Below are positions 24,025-35,763 of a DNA stretch of 64,000 nucleotides, piece after piece. This DNA is from Cristatella mucedo. Taxonomy: Eukaryota > Bryozoa > Phylactolaemata > Cristatellidae. Location of the stretch: NCBI GenBank assembly GCA_009760855.2, contig WPIO01000073.1:145001-209000 (forward strand), read 5' to 3'. The position numbers and the translations under genes are program-made. Under the pieces are notes generated by a model that was not told the origin of the DNA, made no database searches, and worked only from the letters and a program-made list of their open reading frames with translations. Positions within the stretch are counted from its first letter, which is position 1. Each line of letters begins with the position of its first letter.

Positions 24025-24178
24025 CCTAACCATGTTATTCATGCTTATCAAGCATGATATTACTCTCCATTTAATCGCGCTTCCCTTTGCAGTAAATGTA
24101 AGGCGCCTGGAAAGGATTGAGTTCTCTGAGGGTGCTTTATCAGGTGCATTATTATTATTATTAATTATTCTTAGAATA
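24025..24178 (+). mobile_element. L2-A LINE 3' end fragment
   Basis: Matches the last ~150 bp of L2-A: CCCCTAACCATGTTATTCAT, CAAGCATGATATTACTC, GAGTTCTCTGAGGGTGCTTT, then an ATT-repeat tail. Confidence 0.85.
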
Positions 24179-25518
24179 TGGCTTTTATGAAAACCACAGA
24201 GATGATTTGAAACTTACTTATTTTCCTGAGCATGGCAGATGCAGAGGTTTCGTCATTAAATAGAATATCTAAATTGTTGTGCACGATCCATTTTTCGTAA
24301 TTTAATCAAAATATTAAATCACAGTGAACTCCAAATAAATCAAGTTTTCATAAAATCAAAAGCGTTAAAGTTTTTGACGTTACTGTACTTTTACAATTTA
24401 TTTCTAGAGGACGGTCTCAGGCACGGTATTAAATAGTTTTTCTAGGCATTGTAGATCAACACTAATGATATCCTCACAAAAATAACTTTCTTTAATAGAA
24501 ATAAAAGTATGAATGCAGAAGGAATTGGCCAACCAGTATAATGCTGTTCCAGTTGCTTACGTTGATAGATATCTGCTCTTCAAAAGATGGCATCAAGGAG
24601 CTGAATTAATTATGGCTGAGACATTCTAGTTTGCCTGTGGTCACGTTAACACACTAAGAGGGAAAACGTACTCAGAGAAGGGATCTGCTAAGATGTGGGA
24701 CGCGAAAAAGGCATATTTCAGCAAGCCTAATCAGGGATCAGAGCAAACGCCGGGAATCTTATTTCCCAGGGAAAATTGCAGGGAGCCTCTGGAAGGGAAC
24801 ATCAAACATTCTTACTCCAAATAAGATGTTATGAAATTACTGGTCACGAGTGAAGTAAATTAATTACCGTTGAAATGATTATATTAATTCCAATGACTCA
24901 TTACTTGTTCTTTTGATAGCAAGCTCCAGAGGGACAAAGAGCCATAATTTTTGCTATCCTAAGAGTTTGGTGGAATGCACTGACCAGTCAAACAAATGCC
25001 ATTTGAGCATACAGAGCCAAATTCCAAAGGTCGAACTCTCAAGCTCGTACCTGCTATCGCCTATCCAGAACTTCCTTTATCCTTTAACGCTGCTCCAAAC
25101 TGACTTGAGCTCCACCCTACCAACTCCTTCGAAAGAGAAGAGAGCAACAATTCGGAGGACGTCATAGAATCCGCATAACAATTTCCATGTTGGAGCGGTA
25201 GAGAGAAACCTTTACTAAACCAATCTAAAAGGCAGCGTCTCGTCCTCTCTAATGCTGAAAACTTGACGCCGTACCGGCTGAGGCAGTGGAATCACTTTCG
25301 ATGAAAGTGTGCAAGTTGAAGACCGTCAGCCTGAGGTGCACCGAGTTTTGTCCTGCTTCTTCGTACGTCAAGATGGGCCCTACACTCTGCCAGCAGCCAG
25401 CAATTTAGATGCAATAGGAATCACTTTTTACCCCAACGATTGTGTCGTACCTTCATTGACAGCTAATCCACGAGCCTCCGCGAGACGCAAAGCTCGTGGA
25501 GGCAGCGAGTCTCTTCTT
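24179..25518. other. No feature recognised
   Basis: AT-rich sequence without recognised gene or repeat. Confidence 0.5.
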
Positions 25519-26212
25519 TAATAATAATAATAATGTACTTGATAAAGCGCCCTCAATAACTCAATCTCTTTCTAAACGCTTTTCATTTGCTGCAAAAGGG
25601 AAACGCGATTGACTGCTGAGTAATAGCATGTTACATAAACAAAATGAATAACATGCTTAGGGGTGACATTCATAGGGTCAGCATGCACGTGTGGTCAGTG
25701 GCAGCATGCACAGTGTCAGCATGCACACTCACTCGAAGGACGAATCTCAGGGACCCACTAAATGCTGTCCTAAACAGGTGTGTTTTCAAGTTATTTTTAA
25801 ATGTGGTCAAGTCAGGGGATGCTTTGGCGCAAGTCGGAAGGGAGTTCCATGCTTTGGGAGCATACGAACTAAGTGCACGGTCTCCAAAGGATTTGAGGTT
25901 TGTACGAGGTATTGGTAGACTGACAGATTCTGAAAAGCGGGTGGTACGATGCTTGGCCTGGTGGGATAGTAGATCTGAGAGATAGGCTGGAGCCAAAGAA
26001 TGAAGTGACCTAAAAGTGAGCGACTGAACCCTGAAGTCGATCCGTTGCTTGACTGGGAGCCAGTGCAGGTCGGCGAGAAGTGTTGTGATGTGGCAACTGC
26101 GACGCTCGCGACACACAAGACTGCCTGCAGAGTTTTGCACCAGCTGCAATCGCCTTATTGCACAGGCCGGTAAGCCAGCAAGCAGTGAGTTACAGAAGTC
26201 AAGACGAGATGT
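25519..26212 (-). mobile_element. L2-A LINE, 5'-truncated 3' end
   Basis: Minus-strand open frame of about 160 codons (26149 down to 25670) covers the RT C-terminus: LVQNSAGSLVCRERRSCHI, LLADLHWLPVKQRIDF, SLAPAYLSDLL, SSYAPKAWNSLPT. It is followed by the 3' UTR and the tail at 25519-25535. Among the least decayed 3' ends here. Confidence 0.88.
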
Positions 26213-27484
26213 TCCTTGGGCTCACTCGATGCACCTCAGAGAGGCATTTCAGCGAAGCAGCGTCTCGACCTTGCCGAACTCTTCGAGGTACGGCTAGCTT
26301 GTGGTGGCAATACTGGCTGGTCTCACCAAGAGTCGATTTCACCAAGTTTCCCTACAATATTTGCGTTAGGTACAGCAGGGGGTCTACCATCTGAACTACC
26401 ACAGTCAGAACTAGTCAGAGCTGACCGTGTGCTCTGTGGTGAGCAACAGCGCCAAGTGCGAGTCACTAGCGGATTGGTGAAAGATGCTGACACCCCCAAT
26501 ACACATCAAATTGGGCACTTTCCACTGCTCCATGTAAGGGGTCTGTAACATTCGAGTACCTTCGCATCCTTTACCTAAGCTGGCTGAGACAAATGCGGAA
26601 GCCCTGTGCAAACACAGATAAAGAAGATAAGTGAGAGCAAGGAATTTCCCTAAAAAAGCTCATTCGAAAACGAAGAGAATGCTGCTTGAAAGAGTTTCAT
26701 TGCAGCGGTTCGGAACGTCCCGGGCAATCGCAATGCAGTAGAGCTATTTGAGAATACGGAAGAATTACTGCTCAATGCACTCCTTATTGGTCTTCCACTT
26801 CCTTGATACTCATTTTACTAAATTTAAGGAGAACATCGGTGTTTACTCGGAGGTGCAATGCGAGTGCTTTCACCACGATTCACCTCTAGAGCTTGATTGG
26901 CTCTGCTAAGACTGCATAGCGAGAACATGGATGGAGCCTAAATTTTATGACTAGTCGCGAAGGTGACTTACGCGATAATCGTAAATTTTAAAAACTATTC
27001 AATCTGAAATCGTGAGTTGTCATTTTAGTAGAACGTTTAGCAAAAGGAATTGTTATCTTTTATTCATGTTCTGTTTTCATCAGACTAAATGTCAACCAAA
27101 GGCAAGAATCCGTCCGTTTTCCCCTGGAAATAGGTAAGATATAAATTTAGCTTTGTGGTGGTCGTGCCAGCAAAGCTAATGAAAAATAATGGCCATTGTC
27201 TCTAACTTAGGGTCTTAGCGTCTGGCAAATAATGTTTACTACACAGAAAGAAATTAAACCTTAGCTTGAAGAAAGAGTGCATAACATTAACCACATCGAT
27301 GATTTATAATACTCAAAACATTGATAATACATCTTCATAGCCTCCTCGAGGAATTAAATATCTCTTAGCAACTTTAAAAATGCTGAACGGAAGCAAGTCA
27401 ACGTGGTTAATGATAACATGCGCAGCCTCAGCACTCATAAGCAGACAAAGGACAATTCACTATGACCCAGGAAATAATGGGAGG
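26213..27484. other. No feature recognised
   Basis: Several open frames of 60-110 codons near 26216-26611 but no family match. Confidence 0.45.
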
Positions 27485-28061
27485 CGCACGTGCATTGTAG
27501 CTTCTTTTTGAATGTCGTCATGTAAAAGGAAAGTTGTGACGTCAGTCGGGAATGAGCACCGGGCTTTAGGAGAATACAAGCTAAACCTACGGTCTCCATA
27601 TGATTTAAGGCTGGTTCGAGGCACAGGTAAACTACCTGAGTTAGAAGGGTGTGTGACAAGATGCCAAGCCAGACACGATTGTAGTTTGGATAGGAAGGAT
27701 ATAGCAAAAGAATGAAGGAACTTAAAGTGAGTAAAGAACCTCCAAGCCGATGTGGCGCTTGATGGGCTGGCAGTGCAGGTTCGTGACAAGTGGTGTTCTA
27801 TGGCGAATGCCGCATTCACGACAGAAAAGACTAGCAGCAAAATTTTGAAAAAGATGCTCGCCACTTAGTGGATACATTTGACGACGTGTGAGTGGTGAGT
27901 TACAGAGGCTGAGATGTAGTGTCACGATTTCGTGGACCAATTTGGACGTTGGATCACTGTACAAGCAGGTCCGAGTTTTCGGCAACATTGCTAAGCCAAA
28001 AGTAGGTTGACTTGACTGTGGAGCTGATGTGATAGTCAAGTGAGAGGTCACTTGGGACAGA
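27485..28061 (-). mobile_element. L2-A-like LINE fragment, strongly decayed
   Basis: Minus-strand pieces QNFAASLFCREC and TPLVTNLHCQPIKRHIGLEV correspond to L2-A QNSAARLVCRE and TPLLADLHWLPVKQRIDFKV. The upstream word TGTGGAGCTGATGTG matches L2-A RT. Confidence 0.75.
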
Positions 28062-28220
28062 GACGCATAGATGTGCCGAGCTTGTTTGGCTCAGTCCCCT
28101 CGACCAAGTTTCGGCCGAGGTCGTGGGCTCGAGCCCTGTGGCATATGTGAAGCACCTGAATATAGATTAAGTTCTCTTAGGGCAATATACAAAAAATTAT
28201 ACATAAAAATATATATATAA
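28062..28220 (+). mobile_element. SINE1, tRNA-derived SINE with L2-A tail
   Basis: Head GAGCTTGTTTGGCTCAGT (A-box region, with a small deletion), GGCCGAGGTCGTGGGCTCGA giving a B-box-like GGGCTCGAGCCC, then the L2-A-like 3' end (CATATGTGAAGCACC, ATAGATTAAGTTCTCTTAGG) and an AT-rich tail. The next L2-A copy, on the other strand, begins at its tail. Confidence 0.75.
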
Positions 28221-29424
28221 CAATAATAATAATAATGCACTCGATAAAGCCCCTCAGATAAAGCGCCCTCAGAGAACTCAATCTCTTTCTAGGCACTTTA
28301 CATTTCTGCAAAGGGAAATGCAATTGAATGGCGAGTAATATCATGCTTGATACACAAACAAAATGATGAACATGGTTACGGGTGACACGCACAGGGTCAG
28401 CATGCAAATGTGGTTAGTGGCAGCATGCACAATGTCAGCGTGCATATAAGCACATGCAAGACGAATCACCGGGACCCACTAAATGCTGTCCTAAATAGGT
28501 GTGTTTTAAAGTTATTTTTAAATGTGATCAAGTCAGGGGATGTTCTGACGAAAGTCGGGAGGGATTTCCTGGCTTTGGGAGCACACAAACTAAATGCACG
28601 GTCTCCAAAGGATTTGAGGTTTGTACGAGGTATTGGTAGACTGACAGATTCTGAAAAGTGGGTGGAACGATGCTTGGCCTGGTGGGGAGTAGATCTGAGA
28701 GACAGGCTGGAGCCAAAGAATGAAGTGACCTAAAAGTGAGCGACAAAAACTTGAAGTCAATCCGCATGCTTGACTGAGAGCCAGTGCAGGTCGGCGCGAA
28801 GTGGGGTGATGTGGCAACTGCGACGCTCACGACAGACAAGCCTAGCTGCAGAGTTTTGCACCAGCTGCAACCACCTGATCGCATATGCCGGTGGGCCAGT
28901 AAGCAGTGAGTTGCAGAAGTCAAGACGGGATGTTACAATTGCATGGACCAACTTGGACGTGGTTTCCTTATCTAAACAAGCCCGAATTTTAGCAATGTTA
29001 TGTAGCTGAAAGTAGGCAGATTTGATTGTGGAGCTGATGTAGTCGTCTAACGAGAGGTCACTTTGAAGCATGACACCTAGATTTCGAGCTGATTCAACAG
29101 GAGATATGCTGGCAGATCCGATGCTGAGCGTTAGCCTTTCCAATTTCCGAATCAAACTTGGTTTGCCCATAACTATTAAGTTAGATTTATCATCATTTAA
29201 TTTAAGAAAATTTGCTGCCATCCGTGTGGGGATGTCATCAATACATGCAGCAAGGGAGTTGATAGAATTTGAGGTGCTCGAAGGCTGGGATGGATCAAAG
29301 CAAAGGTACAACTGAGTGTCATCCGCATAGAAGTGAAAGCCTAGATTGTGCTTGGCAATCACATCAGCAAGAGGGAGAGTATAAACCGTGAAAAGAACCG
29401 GACCTAACAGGGAGCCCTGATACA
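28221..29424 (-). mobile_element. L2-A LINE, RT core to 3' end, best preserved RT
   Basis: On the minus strand an open frame from 29425 to 28757 carries LLGPVLFTVYTLPLADVIAK, HFYADDTQLYLCFD with an intact YADD catalytic box, and LQSDLSLDDYISSTIKSAYF. A frame change near 28765 leads to the C-terminal block, then the 3' UTR and tail at about 28221. 5'-truncated within RT. Confidence 0.9.
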
Positions 29425-31244
29425 TAATTATTTTGCACAGATTCTATAGAAAAAAAATGCTAGCCCGGTATCTTTGCTACTCACTTCCGTACACAATTTC
29501 GCGTCTACTTTTCTTTCTGCAGATTACATACTGTTGGGTCTGCTGTACCGCGACAGCTGACTACCCAGGTGGAAGCCGTGGAAACAAGAACAGCTGACCC
29601 ACTTGCAGCAGCTACATCTAGGCCAGCGTGCTTCTCCGTGTGGCCTGGTTCCGCGTTTCCGCAGTAAACGGCATCTGCCTGAGCTGTCCTGATCCGTCCG
29701 CGACTGCCCGCGAAAACATAACACATACGTATACACTAGTCAGCCCAATAGAGCCACTCACGAACAGCAGCTAGCCACTGAGGTGTGGGCTTCGAATTTA
29801 TTCGAACTTTCGAGGCGACATTGACGAGCTGTCGTGTGCGTCTTCTGAAAACATTCATCAAACCAAAGCCCGGGTGCTGCATTATTGACTATTGAAGAGA
29901 AGCCAATCCCAGCCGATCGTGCAGTTCTCTCGCAGGCGAGTGCAACTGATGAACGATAATTGCGGAGAAAACGTGCTCGCTCTATGTGCTCATGTGGCTC
30001 GCCTGGCTGGATGGTCAAGAACGAATCGAGCCTGAATTGTCATGTTCCTCCTCCACCTCCTCCGGCGACCTGCTTCGCTTAGTAAACGAATGTCGCCCGT
30101 GTTTAAAAAACATTCGCTCATACGCAGCTACCTAATATACCCAGTCTGCGACGTCTCGGCTGCGGCCAAAAGAGCCGACTTGAAAGGTTGATCTAGCGAT
30201 CGTATCTCCGGCAGGTTTTAGGTGAAAGGCTTCAGCCCTTTGCGCCGAGATACTGACTCGAATGGAATGAGAGAATAAGCAACGAATCGCCTCTTCAACT
30301 CTGTTATGCCCCACGGCCCCCTTCGGAGGAGGGCGGAGCCCGATGCTGTGTGTCGCAGATGCAGATACTCGGGAAGCCTCGTATAGACAGACGCCTGCAC
30401 AGACCATTTTTGGGCCTGTCCAAATTGAAACTGAGCGCTTAACCTGCAAACTGGCTTCTGTCTGCTCGCTACGGCACGCCGACGCGAAGGGCCCTCTGAG
30501 TTTAATAAAAAAAATGTGTTTTCCAGGCTCGGCCCAGAAGCCACTGCAGACCTCTATCTAAGCTAATACTGCAGGAGGAACTAAATAGCCGCGAGCGGCA
30601 CGCCTTCCCCGTGCATCGACGTAGCATCATTTGAAAACCAATCGGCAGGGCAACTCTGGCGGGCGGCAGGAAGTTTCGCGCCGGAGGCGAGTCTGCCTCT
30701 GGACTCACTGGTCCCTCTAACGAAAGCTCTGCCTCATGTTACGCAGGCTAAATTGTCTAGCCTTAATTGCACTGCTTTCAGCAATTTTCCGCAGATCTCG
30801 TTTAAATAGATGCGTGTCTGAAACTGCGAGCTTTGACCTCGCTAAATAGTAGGTCTGCACGAGGCGGTACTGCTTTAGCAATTCAAAGCGTGGGATAGCT
30901 CCTTTAAAAAAATAAATGACCTGAAAAATTGGCCAGAACTTGTGTGCATCGCTGGCTCAGCATCTTTTCTCAATCCGAGGAAAAACAAGGTCGTAAAATG
31001 CCTATGCAGAAATACGTTGAAGCTGCGTGCCAAAGGGAAGCCTCTTACTACGACACTCACACAACAGCGAATAATTAAAAAATTAAAAATCATAAGAAAT
31101 ATAGACAGCACCCAAAGAAAACTAACTCATTTTTTCTGAGAATTTACAAAAATTGTAGAAAATTTCATAGCTATCGGTAAGTGAAAACATGCAATTTTTC
31201 AGCATGCACAAGTACCCAATAGAAAAATTCACCCCGACGGAGTG
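29425..31244. other. No gene recognised; one acceptor-like site
   Basis: A strong acceptor-like site (TTTTCTTTCTGCAG) ends at about 29522 on the plus strand and is followed by 40-50 open codons, but no family match supports an exon. The rest of the stretch is unassigned. Confidence 0.4.
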
Positions 31245-33545
31245 GTTGCTGTGTTGGACAGGTGCGTTTCTTGCTTCTTTGTAAATGCCTATGACTCACG
31301 AGATATCGTGCGGTTAGCCGGTTGAGTTGCAGGATTTGAAAGCCTACGAACTTAAGGTACGGTTTTCGCAGATTTGAGGTTGGTCACAAATAGCTCGAGT
31401 AAGATGAACCGATGATATGATGCGAAGCATTTCGTATACGAAGACGAGAGCAAAAGAACAAGGAAACCTCAAAACTTAGTGACAACTTTTGAGTCAATAA
31501 ACTGCATATCGGGAAGCTATTTTAGGTTAGTGATAAGTGGTTTAGAGTGGCAGCTAAAACGTTATTGCAACAGCTGGAGCTGCAGTATTGGGCAGGCAGA
31601 AAACCTTACAGTGAGTTACTGAAGTAGAAGTTCCTGTCAAGGTCACCAATCTATGGACGAAACTGGCCATGTATTCTCATATAAGCAGGCTCAAGATTTT
31701 GGCAACCGTTAGTATCTGAAAGTAAGTACACTTGACTGTGGAGCAGGTGTGGTCACTTTGAGTTACTGGCTGTGTCAATGGCTGTGCTCATTTCGCAAGG
31801 TACAATTCACAGCACATCTAAAGTACCGAGAAAGAGATTTAAGTTCTCCGAGGGTGCTATGCAAATGTATTATTATTATCAAGAGAGATCACCTTAGAGC
31901 AAGACCATAGACTAAGTATAAACCTAATGAGAGATATGCTGTCCTGGCCTATTTTAGGATATTAGATTTCCAATTTAAGAGTTTAACCGGGTTTGCCTAG
32001 TGACAGTAATTTCATTTATTAGTCATTAAACTTGACAGGGTTTGCTACCATCCGAATTCGATTGTCACGAAAATATACGTCAAAGCACTTAAGAACTTTT
32101 GAATGGCTGTAGTGCAGCGAGGGATACAAGCACAGGCATCGCTAGGTGTCATCTGTCTCAAAATAAAATCTCAGATTGTACTTGATGATTACACTGCCAA
32201 GAGCCAGAGTATATATTTTAAAAATAACTTGACAAAACACAGAAACATGGAGTGCCCCCATACTTTAAAGACAATCATGATCACAGCTCTCCGTTGGTAT
32301 TAAATTCTGAGATCTCCCACTGAGATAGGACCTTAACTAGTGCACTACAGTGCTAGCAATGCACAGCTCAGATAAAAGGAGCTTAAAAGACTCGGTGATC
32401 GATGGTATCACATGATGCAGAGTGATCCACGAGAATCAATAGATACTCTTCCTAAATAAGCATTCTTCAGAAGCAGGTTAGACGCCCCGACCAGTGCTGC
32501 TCTGTAAAGCAACGTTCTATAAAACCTTACAGTAAATAGTTCTTTAGATTGAGATGCCTTCGTGATATTGGAGTTTAGCTGGTGTGACAGTACTCATACG
32601 AATGTCTAAAAAGTAACAGCAATAGGGAAACTGGCAGAAGTTTCGGTAGTGCTTACGGTCTATTTTTTACTTCTTACGAGCGTTCTAACAACTAACTGCT
32701 TTCTTGAAAGATGCAGAGACAAGATCTTTGTCTTTGGACATGTTTATTATGCTATCTATACGTGGCTGCAGAAAATATATGTCATCTTACGAGAATAGTA
32801 GGTATGGGGTCCAGACGGCTACTAGTCGTCTGAGACCAGAAGATGAGCTTGGCAGTGAATGTGCCAATAGCGTCAGGCTCAGAAGTGGGCAATGGTGAGA
32901 GGTCCGGTGATTATGTTAACTATGTTATGGACTGACTGATCTCATCTTTACTAAAAAAAGCAGCTGGATAACCTTCCATTAGATCACCACTATTATTTCT
33001 AGGTAAGAAGCTTTCGTGGAAGTGGCTTCGGAGATGGTTGAATGAATTATATGGTTGATTGAATACATTATACTTGTTTGCCCTTAGTTACAATGGATTT
33101 GTACCACATACAACAGATCTAGCATGCCAGGCCGTTAACAGTCAGTCCTGATCTTTTGTAAGGTTTTCGCTGCTCCGTAGTCCTAGCTAGTTGAACGTCT
33201 ACAATGAACTACAGACCGTCCGGACAGAGCTAACAATGTACATAGTCATGGGAAGTAACTCTCCCAAAAAATTGCAATTGTCGTGCCGTAGCACTTGCGC
33301 AGGAGAAAGAGATCGGATTGAGCTGAAGGAAGATATTGTTTTTCGGATGACATTAACATCAGGGTTCCGAAGGTCTGAAGCGATTCGCATTTGATTTGGG
33401 ATACCAAAGGGCACACAAATTGTCGGCTGAACGAACTGTGTATGTGGTCTGCTGAGCACGACTTTGTAATAGCACGAGTTGACAGCATACAATTGGTTGT
33501 GAATACTTGATCGTGCGTGTGACCTTTGTAGTAAAACAGGCAATG
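31245..33545 (-). mobile_element. L2-A-like LINE, long but strongly decayed copy
   Basis: Colinear on the minus strand with L2-A from the end of the endonuclease (GHTHDQVFTTNC, SCSADHIHSSFS, near 33540-33400) through linker (33040), RT region (31890-32220) to the C-terminal block (31250-31560). No long open frame remains. Interrupted at about 31757-31883 by a short plus-strand insertion. Confidence 0.7.
31757..31883 (+). mobile_element. Short insertion with L2-A-type tail, probable SINE1 remnant
   Basis: Ends with AGATTTAAGTTCTCCGAGG and an ATT-repeat tail on the plus strand, inside a minus-strand L2-A. Its start resembles the SINE1 head loosely (GTCAATGGCTGTGCTC against GTCCAGTGGTTAAGGTGCTC). 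The B-box region is missing. Confidence 0.55.
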
Positions 33546-34540
33546 CACGGGAGATGTCACAAATAGAAAAATCGAATAAGCCAATATAAGAACATCGGCC
33601 AACATGTGTTAGCAGGAGTAATCAAAACGACTTAAAATAACCCGGTCTGAATAAGGGAAGATTTCAAATACACAGAATCGAACTAAGACCTGGATAGTTC
33701 TGTATAAATAAAACATTTCGTACACAGAATCAAAATAAGACCTGGATAATTCTTAACAAATCAAGACTTGGTGTATATTGCTCCCACCATTGGCAGCTTA
33801 TTGCTGGGGTATTAATATTAGCCTCGGGTGAGACGCACTCACTTTAAAACCAATGATATGAGTTAAACCGGTTGCTGACACACGTGGTCTGACTTACTTT
33901 AATAGCTTTTTCTAGCTATGGAGTTGAAACAAATAGATGCAACTCACAACTTTGCGTTCTAAATCAAATTTGAGTGTAGCTGATACTATCCAACATTGGA
34001 GAACAAATGCGGCTCATTTTCAGCTTCTCGTTGTGTTTGCTGTACCACCAGGAGCAGCTGGTCACAGTATAAAACCAAAGGTCAGGAGAAATTCCAATCA
34101 TCAGCACAAGGACCCTTAGGATTTGGGTTATGCTGTACTATAAGCACTTGCTTCGATGCGAGATGCCAGAGAACTCGCACAGCCTCGGATAGCCCTTTAG
34201 CTGCTCAGGCCAAGGCTCAAATAATCTAAGGCTGCAGAGGCAATACGATCGTGCACAGCATCTAGTTCATGTCCAATTCAATTATAAACAGCAACACACC
34301 GAGTAGTGTGGCGCTAATCCAAGGCTTCAAATGGCTCGTACCTTGCACTAACTTCATGTAGCTCACATTACACCCTACACGCATGAACGTGCCTATGTCT
34401 CCATTTTGCTTTGAAAGGTGGCAATAGCATATTCAGTGCAGTTTAGCCGATAAGCTCATCCAGTGCTTCCATCTCGTGCTGCAAAGGCAGAGGCTGCTTG
34501 CGTATAATGTGAGTTAATTTACTTGAGGAGGCAACGTGTT

Positions 34541-34571
<31 letters not shown>

Positions 34572-34990
34572 ACATGAGTTTGAGTGATGCAATTGACAGA
34601 GCAGCTACAGGCTACACAGTATCATTAGCATCATTGGGAAGGGGAGGGGTAAAGGCAACCGATCCAAAACTAAGCTAGCAGAACTGCTGCTCTGGTGTAG
34701 GGCTGTGGTGGCTCTAGTAGTGGTGCTGTAGCCACGGCGCTGCTTGCAGCTATGCGGCTGGCTAAAAGCTGGGAGCTGGGGGCGCAAGCCAGCTCGCGGC
34801 AGGTCGGCAAGGGCAGTCCTGGCAGCTATCACGTGGACAACGCTCAGGTGCAAAATCGCTGGCAGGCAAGGCAGCCGCTGAAATGAGCGCACGACCACCC
34901 ATTTTTAGGCGAGTCTTGCAAGTGGGCAGTGTCTCTCTCTCTCCCTCTTCCGCCCCAAAGAGTGACCAGCCGTCGCCCTATTGCCACGGT
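33546..34990. other. No gene recognised; 3' flank of the pyroglutamyl-peptidase gene
   Basis: Contains a short CA tract and GC-richer sequence toward 35 kb that may include the 3' UTR of the minus-strand gene. No clear AATAAA on the minus strand was seen close to the stop codon. Confidence 0.45.
34541..34570. repeat. (CA)n microsatellite
   Basis: About 30 bp. Confidence 0.95.
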
Positions 34991-35075
34991 TAGACCGAGC
35001 CGCTTGAAGAGTGCTGTGGGGCAGAAGCCTGGAATGAAGCCGCTGCCGCCAGCAGTTGGCCCGGCAGTTGGCCAG

Positions 35076-35349
35076 CTACTCCTTGGCTGCCTCCGGGCTG
35101 TGGCCGGAGCCACTGCCGGCGAACAGGTAGGCGTCGATGTGTGCCGAGTAGTCGGGCAGAGCGTGGCCGGGCGGCAGCGGCGGCTGCCGATAGAGGCCAA
35201 GCTGCTTCAGCATGGCTCGCACGGCCGTCTGCAGACCGTGCGCCAGCTCGTGGACAGAGTAGGGCGAGTCGAGCGGCGGCACGTGCACGAACGCCGTGTG
35301 GCCCGAGTCGATGTTGAGCGACGTGTAGAAAGTAAAGTCGCACAGGTAC
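35076..35349 (-). CDS. PGPEP1: PGPEP1 exon 5 (catalytic Cys and His, stop)
   Basis: 274 bases with acceptor GTGTTGTCAG. Contains [11 protein letters not shown] and [12 protein letters not shown], ending in a Gly/Ser-rich tail and TAG at 35076-35078. Confidence 0.92.
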
Positions 35350-35722
35350 CTGACAACACGACACATGCAGTGACGGGTGAGAACAGCAGCGCCTAGAGGC
35401 TGAACTGAACGGCTAGTGCGTGCTGGCCGCGAGCCAGTTGGCAGCTCATGTCACGGCCTAGCACAGTGCATGCATTGCAGGTCGAGGCCGAAAGACCAGC
35501 TGAGTCGAGAGGAGAGAGAGACAGAGTGCTAGCTGAGCTGGAGGAGGCCTCACTAACGGTTAACCGCAGAGGGAGAGGGGCGGCCCTGCGAGACAAGATT
35601 AGCAGACCGCGCAAGACAGGTTGCAGGCTGACAATTGAGCAGGCAGAGGGAGAGGAGCAGAAAGAGCTTGGACGGCTGGAGCATGGGCCATGAGCTGGCT
35701 GCAGCAATAGGCTGACAAACAC

Positions 35723-35763
<41 letters not shown>

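Noticed and set aside
25644-25985. Plus-strand 113-codon frame, similar to ones at 28.4 kb and (minus) 51.6 kb
   Set aside because: The similarity is real but comes from antisense reading of the L2-A 3' end, not from a conserved gene.
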